Below, piece by piece: positions 14,501-26,671 of a stretch of 64,000 nucleotides of DNA. Both the position numbers and the translations under genes were made by a program. Position 1 is the stretch's first letter. Each line of letters starts with the position of its first letter. Source of the DNA: Strigamia acuminata (taxonomy: Eukaryota; Arthropoda; Chilopoda; Geophilomorpha; Linotaeniidae); contig OX442315.1 of NCBI GenBank assembly GCA_949358305.1, positions 19,122,427-19,186,426 of the forward strand, read 5' to 3'. The notes under the pieces were generated by a model. It saw only the letters and a list, made by a program, of their open reading frames with translations. It was not told where the DNA came from and made no database searches.

Positions 14501-17164
14501 CTTGAAGAAAGTATTTCTTTTTTTCTTTTTGTAATGAAAGAAGCTGCATATTTTATTGGGATGAAGACATAAAATAAATAATTTAAACAATTTTAATTTT
14601 TCAAATAGTCGATTAAAGAATGGTGTTTCCGTGAGCTGTTGAACGAATTTTGTGTTTAGTTCCGACTTGTTTTTTATTGCCTGACATGTTTTAATTTTAA
14701 TTTATTTCTTTTTATATAATTTATGTGAACAGGAAAAATATTGCAAAAATAATAGAAATGGTGGGATTTAGTGTGTAGTTATTTCCGGGTTTTCGTAATG
14801 TTTTCAATGTGGTATGGTGGGTTGGCCTTGCAGATGTTGTCATTGTTTATGAACATGGCAAAAATATCATTGGTACTGATCTTCAACGATTATTTTATTT
14901 TGAAGATTAAATTTTGCTTCTGTATATATGAAAGATGAGTGACCAATGGGTTAGTTGCTTTGCTTGTTAACCTTTAAATAACATAAATTAATTAAAATGA
15001 CAACATAGGTGAGAATGTTATAGCGTTTTATGATTTAATTCAATTACTGTCAATACAGTTGAGGGTAATATACATATATATTTTTTTATTTTACGAGAAA
15101 ACGGAAATAATTGTTTTGGCTATTAATGTTTGCAAGTAATTAAATGGCGCAATAAAAAGGAAGGTACATGTGGATATTTAAATGTTTGCAGTTAATAGTG
15201 GGTGTGTCATATACATATTGAATCTACCTGCTGTTTCTCGCTACTTGTTCATTGAAAATTTGATATTTACGAACCACCAATGAGTTTGCTTCTGCGATGG
15301 AAAAATTAATTCATTGATATTTCTGCTGCATATGGTTAAATTTGAAAGAATATTACCGGGCAATTGTTTGGAATGAAGGATAATGCCCCAATCGATTATA
15401 AATTTGCGCTATAATTGCGAAAATTTCGCCTATTTTAAATTTGCGCTTAATTGGGAGGAATAACCGAAATAAATGAAATGTTAAATTTTTGGCGAGGGTC
15501 AAGGGCTGTGGAAGGCGATTAATTCAGTGATACAAAGTATATTTAAAGATTTAGTGGTTAAAATTGTCTCTCTGAATTACAATTACCGTCACACCTTTTA
15601 ATTATTATTATTTTTTAAATGTCAAAACGAATAAACCAGTTTTCTATCATTAAATTTTGTAAATTAAGGCATAGTCTGACTTATTCTTAATTAGGAGGCT
15701 TCTGGTAATAAGTTAGTTTAAATGAAAATATATTGCGTGTTTTTCTGGCTTTGAACGAATAAATCAGTCGTGGCTTTTATCTAGCTAATTTGTTTCGTAT
15801 TTTAGGGAAAAAATTGCAAACTTAATTTGTAAATTAAAGAAATTACGCAATAAAGCAACTTATTTTTTAATTAAGTTGTCTTTTGCACTCCGTTTTAGCC
15901 ATCGAAATTTCAATTTCTGGTTGGAGTTATTTATTCTACGTTAGCAGGAAATCATTCAGTTGGAAACCGTCGAATTGTTTGAAATTTATTTTGTATGCAC
16001 GCTATATTTAATGTGACAACTATATCGCACAATAAAAATAATTCAAGATAGCAGTTCTGCGAGAGTAAGGTGTTAACTTATGGGAGGTCATGTGTGCAAT
16101 TTCTGCAGGGCGGAGTCTGACAGATTGATAACATGATCGACTGATAGTTGCTATTTTCAAAAAACAAATATTTATTCTCGATACTTGACAACAATGTACA
16201 ATTATTGGGAATTTTGTATATGAATTTGTTCTTTTTTAATTTATATGGTTTCTATTTACATCGAAATATTGATTTTAAGTTGAAATGGATACAATTTGAA
16301 TTTGCTCGGTTATTTGTAGCTTATAGATTATTGCGATTGAACAATTGAAAGAGATAAAGCGTTTTCTACTTATTTGAATACTAAGTCATTCAGACCCACC
16401 AATCGCAAGCCTTTCTTATAGGGAAAATTGAAATTTCGAAATCAATCAATAAAACAAAATAAAGGAAATATCTTTCGAGTTTAATTTTGATTCTACAGTG
16501 CGTTTGAAATGATTGATTTATTAAAAAGATATTGTATAAGCTTGAGATGTTATTTTTAGGTAAAATGTTAACAATAGCGTTGTTGGCATTAATTTACGAG
16601 CATGTGTCAATCTGGTATTTGCAAAGTCATTTTCTGAAGCGTTTGCGGCGAGATATATTTCAAATGGAGCCTAATAAAGTTACTGTAACTCCATCTACTG
16701 ACACGGAACTTAAATTGAACCGCTTTGTTAGACCAACAACTGAACTGCTGTTCTCTTGCAATGAATATAATTATTAAAACAATCCAAACATGCTGACAAA
16801 TGGTCATTTTATAAAGACATCTGTAACAACAAAACAGATCCATTCCATTTAGTCTGACCCGCGTGTGACTCATTTTTCGCATGGTACTCAAAACAAGAGC
16901 TAAAATTCTGTAAATAAATGAACTCGCTGTCTTGGCTCACCCGTCTAGAATTGTATCAATATACATAAGTAAGTAAAAATTAGGGATTTTAATTTAATTT
17001 TTTTTTTATACATTTAAGTGTGTGATTTTAGTTTTACTGTTTAATTGGGTGTTGGTTGACGCAGCTATTATAGTCAAACTGCAAACGTTAAAAAAATTCG
17101 CATCCTAAGCCATTTTTCTGAAATTACTTCTTCATCTTAAAGAAGCACTGTTACATCTTGGCAG

Positions 17165-17181
17165 GCACGCCCTCTGCTGCA
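17165..17181 (-). promoter_or_regulatory. CTCF-like site
   Basis: GCACGCCCTCTGCTGCA reads on the minus strand as TGCAGCAGAGGGCGTGC. This fits the long-known CTCF consensus CCASYAGRGGGCGC except at the first two and last one or two positions. The surrounding 100 bases are more GC-rich than their neighbours. It may be an insulator site within the Abd-B to abd-A interval. Confidence 0.45.
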
Positions 17182-18769
17182 TACGGGGATCAGCAGAATA
17201 TTTGATTAAATGTCATATTCTGGATTGGAAAGAAATTAATTAATTTAATTGAGATGTAAATATTCTACCTATAAATTTGCGATTGTTTAGCATCGAAGTT
17301 GTGAGTGTATTTGAATCGATTTTTGGAAAATGTTTCGTTTTTGCTCGATTGTTTATTGGTGCATAGGTGTAGAAGAATTGCTAATCAGATGTGCGCAACA
17401 ATTTGAACGCGCCTACATTAAAGTTAATTTCGCTGAAGTGCTCAATTTCTAATTAAAAATAAGTAGCTTAAAATAAGCTTGTACTAATCCTGATTGAGCA
17501 ATTTATTTTTAATTTTTACTATTTTAATACAAGGGATAGTCAAGGTTAAGTGGCACTTTCTCAAGCAAAGTTTACAGTAAAAATAATTTAGATTGTGCTA
17601 ACAGAAAGTAAAATCAGAAATTTCACTTAGTATGAAATGTAAGAGTGCTGTTTTGATACAAAGTATATATATCTCTCGAAAATGTATCTGGAAATGCTTT
17701 AAGGAATTGAAGAAAGCAGTCTTGTAGATAAATTGGGGTCTAATTGATAATAGCAGTAATAAAAGTTACCCTATAAATGTCCATTTGTGTTTCTCGTGGA
17801 ATCACTGGTTTATTGCCTCCTGTTTTTAACAATTTTATGACTAACAGGTTTTCTCTACAAAATCGAGCTTATCTCTATCGTTTGAACTATGCCTAGAAAA
17901 ATAGAAAAAAAAATTAACGGAAAAAAAAGTCGTGCAAATGCCTGACGTATGGGAATATGGGAATATTGTATTGAGCTATTCGAAAGATAAAGTTGAGCGT
18001 CGTTGTCCGAGTTGGAAATGTTGAAGAGTTAACTTCACACGTGTACGTATCTGCTATCTCTGGATCGTAATTCATGGGAGAAAAATGAATAGAATGACGC
18101 CTTAATTCATCTCGGCGACAATATTCTCCCGACAGTGAGTAGTATGAACTACGGGGATTTTGCATAAATCAAGGGCTGTTTGATTGAGCTTTCAACGACA
18201 ACCGATTTTTTTCCCTCCTTTTCCCCTTTTACGTCCGTTCGTGACGGGCATACAGTGTCGTCGAGTAAACTTGGAACGACTTGGGAGAGAAAATTAAGAG
18301 AGGATTTCTACTTTTCAAGTTGGAAATTATAAACGGGAGTGATGTACGAGTGCAATCAAGAGCTTATTAGCTCAATCAAATATTTTCGTGTGAAGTTGCG
18401 GCCATTATGGCCCTCGTGTACAGATCGAGAAGATGAAAAGCTGCTAAGGGAAATGGTGTTTATTACCTCGAGTTTGATGATTCTCAAGGTGTGCGACGGG
18501 AATTTGTCGTGAGGACTCTTTAGAATTTGTGAAAAAGCTTTGGTGGTCATCGTGAGATTCGAACTTATCGGGATTACAATGGCGTATTTTATTGCCTTTT
18601 TTTGATCACGATTTTCGGGATTTCGGCTTCATTGTGTCGTGATGTACTATTTTAGAGGCTTTTAATTCCCGGTTTTTGTTAAATTTAAATTAAATTATTA
18701 TAAATTCGAGGTTTTGGACTGGTCCTGCACAGTTGGGGTTTGAAAGAAAGAACATTTCATGGCTTGTAT

Positions 18770-18785
18770 AGCCACCTGTTGACCA
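18770..18785 (-). promoter_or_regulatory. Weak CTCF-like site
   Basis: AGCCACCTGTTGACCA reads in reverse as TGGTCAACAGGTGGCT. It keeps the CAGGTGGC core but lacks the trailing GCG of the best site. The same core is also an E-box (CAGGTG), so a bHLH or Snail-type factor is an alternative. Confidence 0.25.
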
Positions 18786-20690
18786 TAAGTGAAAACTGAC
18801 TCATGACTCGGTTTCATCTTTTAAGAGGATATTTACGAATTAATGAAATAACTTTAGGGATTTCTTTAACGAATGTCCCGCTGTGTCTTGCCTCGTATCA
18901 ATGGGTGAGAAATTTATGCTTTCAACTTCTATAGAACAGAACTAAATGGAATAAGTTGGAGTAGTTGAATTATTCATAACTGTTCTTTGTTCTGTTTAAG
19001 TCTTGTTAGTTTTTTTTCTTTTTCTTTTTAATCTTAAAAATTATAATAACGAAAAAAATTACAATTTCCTTTGAAGATATTTTTTGCACATTATGATTTT
19101 TATATATTCAGAGCACATAAAGTACTGTTGAAATATAGGGGTCAATTGCATGTGGCAAGATTAAAAAAAATGGAGAAATCGATTAAAATGTAATTATTTT
19201 AATATATATATTTTTTTTGCTTTTTCCATTAAAAACCTGATGCCGGTATTTTTTTTTTCAAATATTTTGAAACCTTTTAAATATTTTAAATTGTTTTTAT
19301 TCTGAATTGCTAAAACACATTTTTTTGGGGGCTATAAATCATATTTTTTAAATTTATTTTGTTAAAATGTAAAAAAGAAAACTGTATCCCTCGAGTGATA
19401 AGTATTTGTTAAAAGTTCATGAATTTATAAATGTAATGCACAATTAAATTAGATTTTCGTTGAAATCGAGTGACAGAAATTTAATTTGATCATAATGGGA
19501 AAACATAATGTCATGGGGAAGAATAATATACACATTGTCATTCAATTTTCACTCAATTGAGTTTCTTGTGAAGCTGAGAATTATCATCAAAGACCAGAAA
19601 CCGATTTCAATGAACTTTTTGCTGAAAGCGGGATTATGAGATGTAAAACATAATAGTATAATTTTTATTTTCATTTAAGTTTATGAAATTTGTATAAAAA
19701 ATGAGCCGGTTTTGCTATTTTCGTTCGAAAATTTGTAAAGAAAGCGTTCAAACGATGGAAAAATGGTGGTTTTTGCGATATTTCGTTTGTTTTAGTTCAG
19801 CTTTCGCTCAATTGAGGTGCTATAAGGAGGGAATGATCTGTAAAATTTCTGAATTCGATTGGAATAACTATTGCTATTTTTTCCACTTAGATATAACGAC
19901 TTTACAATAAGGTAGAAATTTTATATCCTAGTTTAAGACGAAATTGAAGAGGTACGGAATTTATGAAGTATTCGAAGTATGAAAATTTAATAAAATTCTT
20001 GAAACGAGGTGAAGAAAATGGGTGTGTTCAATTAATAAAGCAGCACGTGTACGATGTTTAATGCATTGATTTTTTTAAATTGGTATTATTTCCATTTAAG
20101 TAATGAAAACAATGAATTCGTGCTGAATGAATGAACAAAATAAAAATAACTACTGCGTTTTCTGCATTAATTTTGCTTTTAGAAGCAATAATTACACTAG
20201 ATTTAATATATTTTTTATTATTGACGAATGGTTATCACGTTTATACGTATGATTTAGAGTAAAATAGAAGGCTCTCTATGGCGTTTTAACATCCAAAAAA
20301 TTACGTTTTGAGTCATAAACTACACGTTATTGTACAGTCAACTACTATTGAAATGACTTGTGACCTTTGATGTGTGTCTTTATTACCCTGTTTTAAAAAA
20401 AATTAATCTATAGCAATTTATCTCGAAATCACTTAACCAAATTGCACTCGATTTCTTTCACTGCAATACTACTAATTAAAATTTTTAATAATTTTAATCT
20501 TGACCTCGTTGAATATAATTTTGTAGTTGTGAATCACGTAAGGTAAGCTGATAACTTATAAGCCGTTTTTAAGGCTCGGAAAACAAGTGGTGATCAACAT
20601 TTAATCCCAATCTCAAAGGATTAGGAATCAGTCGTGAGGAAATTTGTTTTACGAGCTAAAAGACCAATAAAAATTACATAATGTTGGCTG

Positions 20691-20719
20691 TTTTTTTCCT
20701 CGTAACAAGAGGAAAAAAA
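20691..20719. repeat. 11-bp perfect hairpin, low complexity
   Basis: TTTTTTTCCTC and GAGGAAAAAAA flank a 7-base loop. In bacteria this would suggest a terminator, but in this animal sequence it is only a T/A-rich inverted repeat. Confidence 0.6.
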
Positions 20720-22440
20720 TCATTTACGACTTTAGTAGACACCCAAAGCCACGTGCCCCAAACACAAGTGTTTTAATTTCTCACAGTATTAAATTTTCAA
20801 GTGGCTTCGAAATGACCTTTTTATATCCTACCGGGTATTAGGTGTTTTATGACGAGTAAGAATGAAGAATGCGAATTAATAACGAGGGCTTGAATGTCGG
20901 TTTTCATAAAGACTAAGCCATTTTCAGAGGACACAGGGTTCTCTGTTGACAGCAATGCTTTCTTGTTGTCTTGCTTCTTTATATATTTTTATTTATAGAA
21001 ATAGTTCTCTTTTCTATTTCAGGTGTTTTATAACGACAGAGTTAAATGAGGAAATGCCATGTGATAATACGGATTGGGAAGAAAGTATGGGGAAAATGCA
21101 ATTTTGAGGCATTTAATGGAATCAATACCATTTTTTCCTTGTAGGTAGACACAGTATTAGTATTTATTCGTAGAAAATCCGGTAGAAAAAAAGCTTTTGT
21201 GTGATTAAAATGTATACACATACAATAAAAAGATTTGGCAGTGAGAAATTGCACCAATAAAGTAGTGGAGAATTAAATGCGCCTATAAATGTTGTTAAAG
21301 GCAGTTAACATCAACTATTGGTTGTAAATTTTTCAATGAATCGGTGTGCAATTTTACAGTGTTACAGAGGGTTGGGAAATTTTAAATCAACCAGAATTGG
21401 GAGGGGGATGTTATTTATTGCAATTTTATTATATATTTTTTGCTTTTTGATAATTTCGAAACAAAAAATAAATTGTAAACGAATCTGTGAGAATTGCATT
21501 CTCATACTACAAAAGGATGAACAGTTGTTTCTGTTTTTAATTTTTTTGTTTTCCGCAATTTTATTTAATTGAATAGAATTAAGTGGAATTGTTTTTGATA
21601 ATTGGTTTGCGTGTCTTACTAACATAACAGACGTTTGTCCAGAAATTCTCGGCCACTTTATTCCATTTTTAAGGCCAATTGGTCAAAAGTATAGGTTTTA
21701 CAGGACGAAACACATGAAATTGTCAGAGTTAGAATAATAAGTTAAGTACGCTCGGGTGATTTGCACGTGTGATATCTGTACAAATGTTCCCGTTGTCGTG
21801 TGGGAGACGAAATTCGGCCTTTTTGACATGTGTGGCAACCGTCGGTCGCCATTTTGAATTTTTTTTTTTTTAATGTGTGAATAAATTGCATTTTTCTAAT
21901 TAAATTGTAATTTAAAATGAAAGAAAGTAATCCAAAACAATACAGACGGGAAAATAATTAATTTTGCTGAGCGAATCGCAGGCGATAAGAAAAAGTTTAA
22001 ATACTTAATTGATGGATACCACCCACCCACCAAAAACCTCGGCGTGTGGTTGGCCCTCAGATGGACATTTTTATTTTTTTTCCCTTTTTTTTCCCGCTGC
22101 TTTAAACTTGACAAGCACTTGATAGTGGCGGCACGCCCCTTTTCTGCTGCAATTACGTCATGCAATCACGTGCTCCTATCACATGTTCGAAGCTTCACTC
22201 ACGCGAAATTTTCTGCGTGGCTAAAGCCAGTTTCCATCAGGGAATTTTTGTATATAAATAAGATAATCAGTTTTTCTTCAAGTGGAAGACCTTCGCATTA
22301 CAAGGGCATCTTGAAGGTGCTGGTTCGGAATTTAGAACTCGCGAATATAATTGAGGCTTTGATCACGTACGCTTCAACAGCTACAATAAATTTTTTCTTC
22401 TCACAGCTTAAAGTTTTGAATCATTAAAAAACTTTGTATC

Positions 22441-22527
22441 TTTTTTGATGTTTTTTTATTTTTTTATTTTTATTTTTTTTTTATATTTTTTATTTTTTTT
22501 TATTTTTATATACATATATTTTTTTTG
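22441..22527. repeat. T-rich low-complexity tract
   Basis: About 85 bases, nearly all T with scattered A. It is low-complexity sequence with no visible unit or flanking duplication. Confidence 0.9.
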
Positions 22528-22913
22528 GCACGGAATTTTACAGCTGCCAGAGACTGTTTGGAAGCAAATTTGTTGTTGTTAGAGGGATGCGCGTGTGTGG
22601 GTTAGTTAGTTGCTTGCTCTCCGAATCTTTGAGAGCACTTTAGTTTTGCCCGCGAGATTGGTTTTATACATTTTTTATCCATTTTTAGCATATTATCTGA
22701 TTGCAGATTTAGGCGTTTGTTTTTGAAACGTTAACGCGTGTCTCGCAGCCTGCTCGTGCCTTGCACAGAGATCAAATAATGAGCGAAACGTCTTGGACAA
22801 TAATTTAGATTCTTTTTCCGTTTTGGCAAATACTTTGCAACGTTTATATAAGAAGTAGTGAGAGGAAGAGAATGCGATGGGCTGTGAGCATCACCCTGAG
22901 AGGAATAAAAGTG

Positions 22914-22948
22914 TCACGAGATCCCACTATATAGTGGATCTCAAGTGA
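22914..22948. repeat. 35-bp near-palindrome
   Basis: TCAC-GAGATCC ... ACTATATAGT ... GGATCTC-AA-GTGA forms an almost perfect palindrome, broken by one extra C at the left and two As at the right. It has essentially no spacer, so it could form a cruciform or bind a dimeric protein. No similar copy was noticed elsewhere in the window. Confidence 0.7.
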
Positions 22949-25900
22949 TGGGTTGAACCTTAGAATCGTCACTTTCTCGGAGTAATCGCCCTCTCCTCCT
23001 CTTTCAATGGCCGTTGCTAGAGTTCACCTCGTGGTTCATTCGTGCGTCCCGCAGATTTCGATATATTTCTCTATATACGTATGTACGGATATGTATGTAC
23101 GTGTGTATATGGAGTGGCACCGAAATTCGCAACCCATCAAAAGTGGGCCAGAAAAGAGGGGGAAAAAATCGTGGGTCATTATGCTACAATGTAATGGTAT
23201 TTATTAGCGCGGTTTGGATGGTAATGGTGTTAGAATTGAGTTGGGCGATCGGAACGAATGTCGTTTTCCTCCTCTATGTCAACTCGCTCGCTCTGGTCCA
23301 TATCGATTCCTTTCATCCGCATGTAAGACGAAAGACGAGACCTTGAATTTGATTACAGGATCAAGAGGTTTGATAACAGTACACCTATTGTTTTATAGCA
23401 TGAGATACGCCCGTTTTTTATATCGATACAAATGAAATTTCATATTTCAAACGCTGATCACCTTGTCTCGGGTTTTCTTTACGAGCCCTGCACTTCACGG
23501 GGGCATGGAGCCGCCATTTTTTTGGAAGAGAGATGTGTGCGCTCATTGGAAGAAAATAAAATCTTTCGAATTTGAAAGGTTTCGGTAATAAAATGCAGGG
23601 CGTGAAAAATAACGTTTAATTAATTTGAAACGTATTAAATGATAGTTAAATGAATAGTTTTGGTGTAAAGATTTTTTTTTCTTCACTTTTATTTATTTGT
23701 TTATTTTTTTATGGTGAGGAGTTTTATTACTTTTATGTTCAATCTATAACCTGCAATTGAGGTTTTCCTTTCTGCCGTTACTTGCTAAGGGCGTGCAATA
23801 ACAAAAGGTATGAAGTGAGGAAATGAGCAACCATTGCAGTTGTCACTTCCATTTGTTCAACATTATATTGCAAAGGGTTTAATGTGTATTTAAAATTTAG
23901 CTATTGTTTTCCATGCTTTAATTTGCCACTTATGGAAGCGATGTTAAAGATTTTAAGATGAATAAAACTTTTCGAAATTAGTTGAGGCTGAGTACTTTTC
24001 GTTGCTGCTTTCATTTTATTTCTTTTTTCTTTTTTCCTTTCCATTTTTTCCAATTTTTTTCTCTCTCTTCTGCTTGCATTTAAAATTCAGGCGATCGAAA
24101 TTTTGTATAAAAAGTGAGAGAGATGGTTCATTAGTGGCTTAATTAGTAGACGGTTTCAAATGTTATACCAGCAGCTCAAATTAGCTTGGCGAAATTGTTA
24201 CAAATCCAAAGTTTCGATCGTTTGTGTTAGGCTAAGATCAACATCACACGGTTCATTGGCTAATAGAAAAGGGGAAACAAATTCTGCCATAGTATCTAAA
24301 TTTGTTGGCTATTAATTACTTGTTTGTATTAATAAAGGCTACACTAATAAGTGCGCTTTATACCCAGCAGGTTGACATGATAAATTGGTGGATTAAACGT
24401 AGTTGTCATCCGAGCCAATATTGCTCCCATTTTATTGGATGGAATTTCAACTTTTGTTTTCTGGGGCTATCTCTTGATTATATTGGATGGTATCGAGTTG
24501 GCAAATGCTTGGAACAATAATATATTTTGTGGAGGAGGAATAAAATGGTAAAAATTGTATGGAAATAAGAGTACACGAGTGGCAGGGCGTGGTTAGTTAG
24601 AAATACGCCCTTAAGTGATAAAGGTTGCTTATTTTCAAATCTGAGGTCAACTTTTGTGTTAAATTGATTAAAGAAATGTTGTGAGATTATCTTTTGATTC
24701 GTTGAGGTCGAATTAGTAAAAAATTGTGCGTTTAATTTGCAATATTTGGTCGATGTGGTTTGAGCCAAACCGCTTTTTCGGTCTTGCAGTAGTTGGACAT
24801 TTTGATTATTTTTATAATTGGTCAGTTGAGGGTTTAATTCCCACAACTAATGACATTAATCAATTTTATTGAAATTGCTTTGAATGAAAGGTGGAAAAAA
24901 TTGTTCGATACGTTTTTAAGCGAGGAAATGTGCTAAATAATTAATACAGTCTGTCTGTATTTATGTACACGGTGTCCATAAAATTTATAGTCGTTTAATT
25001 TGGATTGGATTATTTATAACTGACAAGACAAGTTGATTGAATTGAATATCCTATTTATTTTTAGTTTGGGTCAAATCTTAATAATAAAAATAAATGCGAA
25101 GTGAAAAATAGAAATTAATTTTTTTCTTTCTCGAGTAGTAATCTTGGATATTATTCAGGATTTAAGTGTAACTAAATACTATATTTACTACCTCTTCATA
25201 GAGTGGCAAATGTTGTAATAAATTAGTGGAATGGAATTTTTAGACCACGCTGGACTGTGATTGCAAGGGTTTGAAATTGAATCAATTTGAATCCTCGAAA
25301 TAATAATTTTTGTTCTTTTTTCTTTTAATAATTTTAACACAAAAAATAGTGGAGTTGTACCCAAGTCAATGACATTTATTCGGGTTTGTGTTTGGACTTG
25401 GAATTCCATCACGATTACACTATTTATAAGTTGAGATTGAAGTAAAGGAGAATATTAACCACACCTACTTGAATAAATAAGGAGGGATCCCGTTGTCAAA
25501 TGCAACTTCTTGGCACAAACCTATGTTTTGTCTAGTCGACTTAGATCCTGAAAATAGTAGCACTAAACAACAAGTGTTTCATACTACTCTTATACCTAGT
25601 GTTATTTGGGTGAAGGACTTTAAAAAAGAAGGAAAAAAAATGTCTCCCTCCCCATTCCCTTTAGATGCAAGTGTAAAACCCCAATTCGGGGTCTGTTTGA
25701 ATGGGCAATCTTGATTTTATGCCATCCTGGCTTGTAAGTGAGCTATGAATGACACTTTGGCCTATCAGGATTGGTCTCTCATTAACTTAGCTTATCCAGA
25801 GCTTGATCAAAGAAATTCAGGCCCTGGGCACCCGCAACCCAATGAATAGAAGAGGGATTTTTGCTCTAGTTTTCTAAAGACTTGGCAATTTGATGTAAAA

Positions 25901-26572
25901 GTTTAGTCGGATCGGGCAATTTGAGTGTTTCACTTTTTCCTCTGCAACGTGAGACAGTGTGATGTGATGGAGGGAAAAATGTTGGGTATCTGCAAAATGT
26001 TGGGGGATATAAAAATGTTTAATATTATGCTGGTGTGTGTAATTGTTTTTTCCCAAGGGGAAAGCGATTCATTAGTGAAAATGAGGGAAAAAGTATTTTG
26101 AGTTGGTGACTCCTCTCTGGCTTTTCAAACCGCCTTTTTGCACGGTCTGTGCTTGGCTGTTGGTTGGCGGGACATTAACGCAAGGCTATACGCTTTCCCC
26201 CTCCTCCCTAAATCTTGTACCCATACTCGCTCGAGGAATAGTGTTCCTCTGCGTTATGCCATGGATAGGCACGTGCATTCACTTCTCCATTGTATGTTGG
26301 GTGTATTCGTCGATCGCCAGGAGTCCTTACGAGATGTTTAGCCCGATTTTTGTATTAATTTTTGAATTTTTTAATACCTTTTTTTGTACTCTTTTAATGT
26401 TTTGCCACTCGGACGAACTTGGAATATTGTTGGGAGAGAAAAAGAGTATTGGTGAGCTTCGGTGGTTGGCGACTTCCCTTTTTTGTAGAGCTTAGAACAA
26501 GGAAGGATTCCTCCATCAATTTGATTCCCCTTTAAAGCGACGCGTGTAAGGTAAAGAATTTGATCTTTGAAA

Positions 26573-26587
26573 GGGTTAGGTTAGGTT
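26573..26587 (+). repeat. Short TTAGG run
   Basis: GGGTTAGGTTAGGTT contains two telomere-type units. No inverted arms were found around it, so it is recorded as an isolated short run that may be a relic or chance. Confidence 0.5.
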
Positions 26588-26637
26588 TTTTAGGGGGGTA
26601 AAATAAATATCCCGCAGAATTCGGAGCGTAAGTAGTA

Positions 26638-26671
26638 AAAGAAGGAAGGAAGAAAGAAAGAAAGAAGGAAA
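26638..26671. repeat. GAAG/GAAA microsatellite
   Basis: This is an imperfect purine run of GAAGGAAGG and GAAA units on the plus strand. A PHO-type ATGGC core follows about 35 bases downstream at 26705. Confidence 0.8.

Larger units (their letters stand above)
7560..17164. other. Non-coding AT-rich DNA
   Basis: Apart from the PHO pair at 8.45-8.51 kb and the poly-T tract at 8.2 kb, I see only AT-rich sequence with frequent TTAATT and ATAAA strings. A Zelda-type CTACCTG (CAGGTAG in reverse) is at 15224. No gene is supported. Confidence 0.7.
17182..22913. other. Non-coding AT-rich DNA
   Basis: This holds the weak CTCF-like site at 18.77 kb, the 20.69 kb hairpin, an isolated PHO-type core (TCGCCATTTTG) at 21846 and T-rich low-complexity DNA at 22.44-22.53 kb. 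Open frames up to 127 codons are unrecognised and probably chance. Confidence 0.65.
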
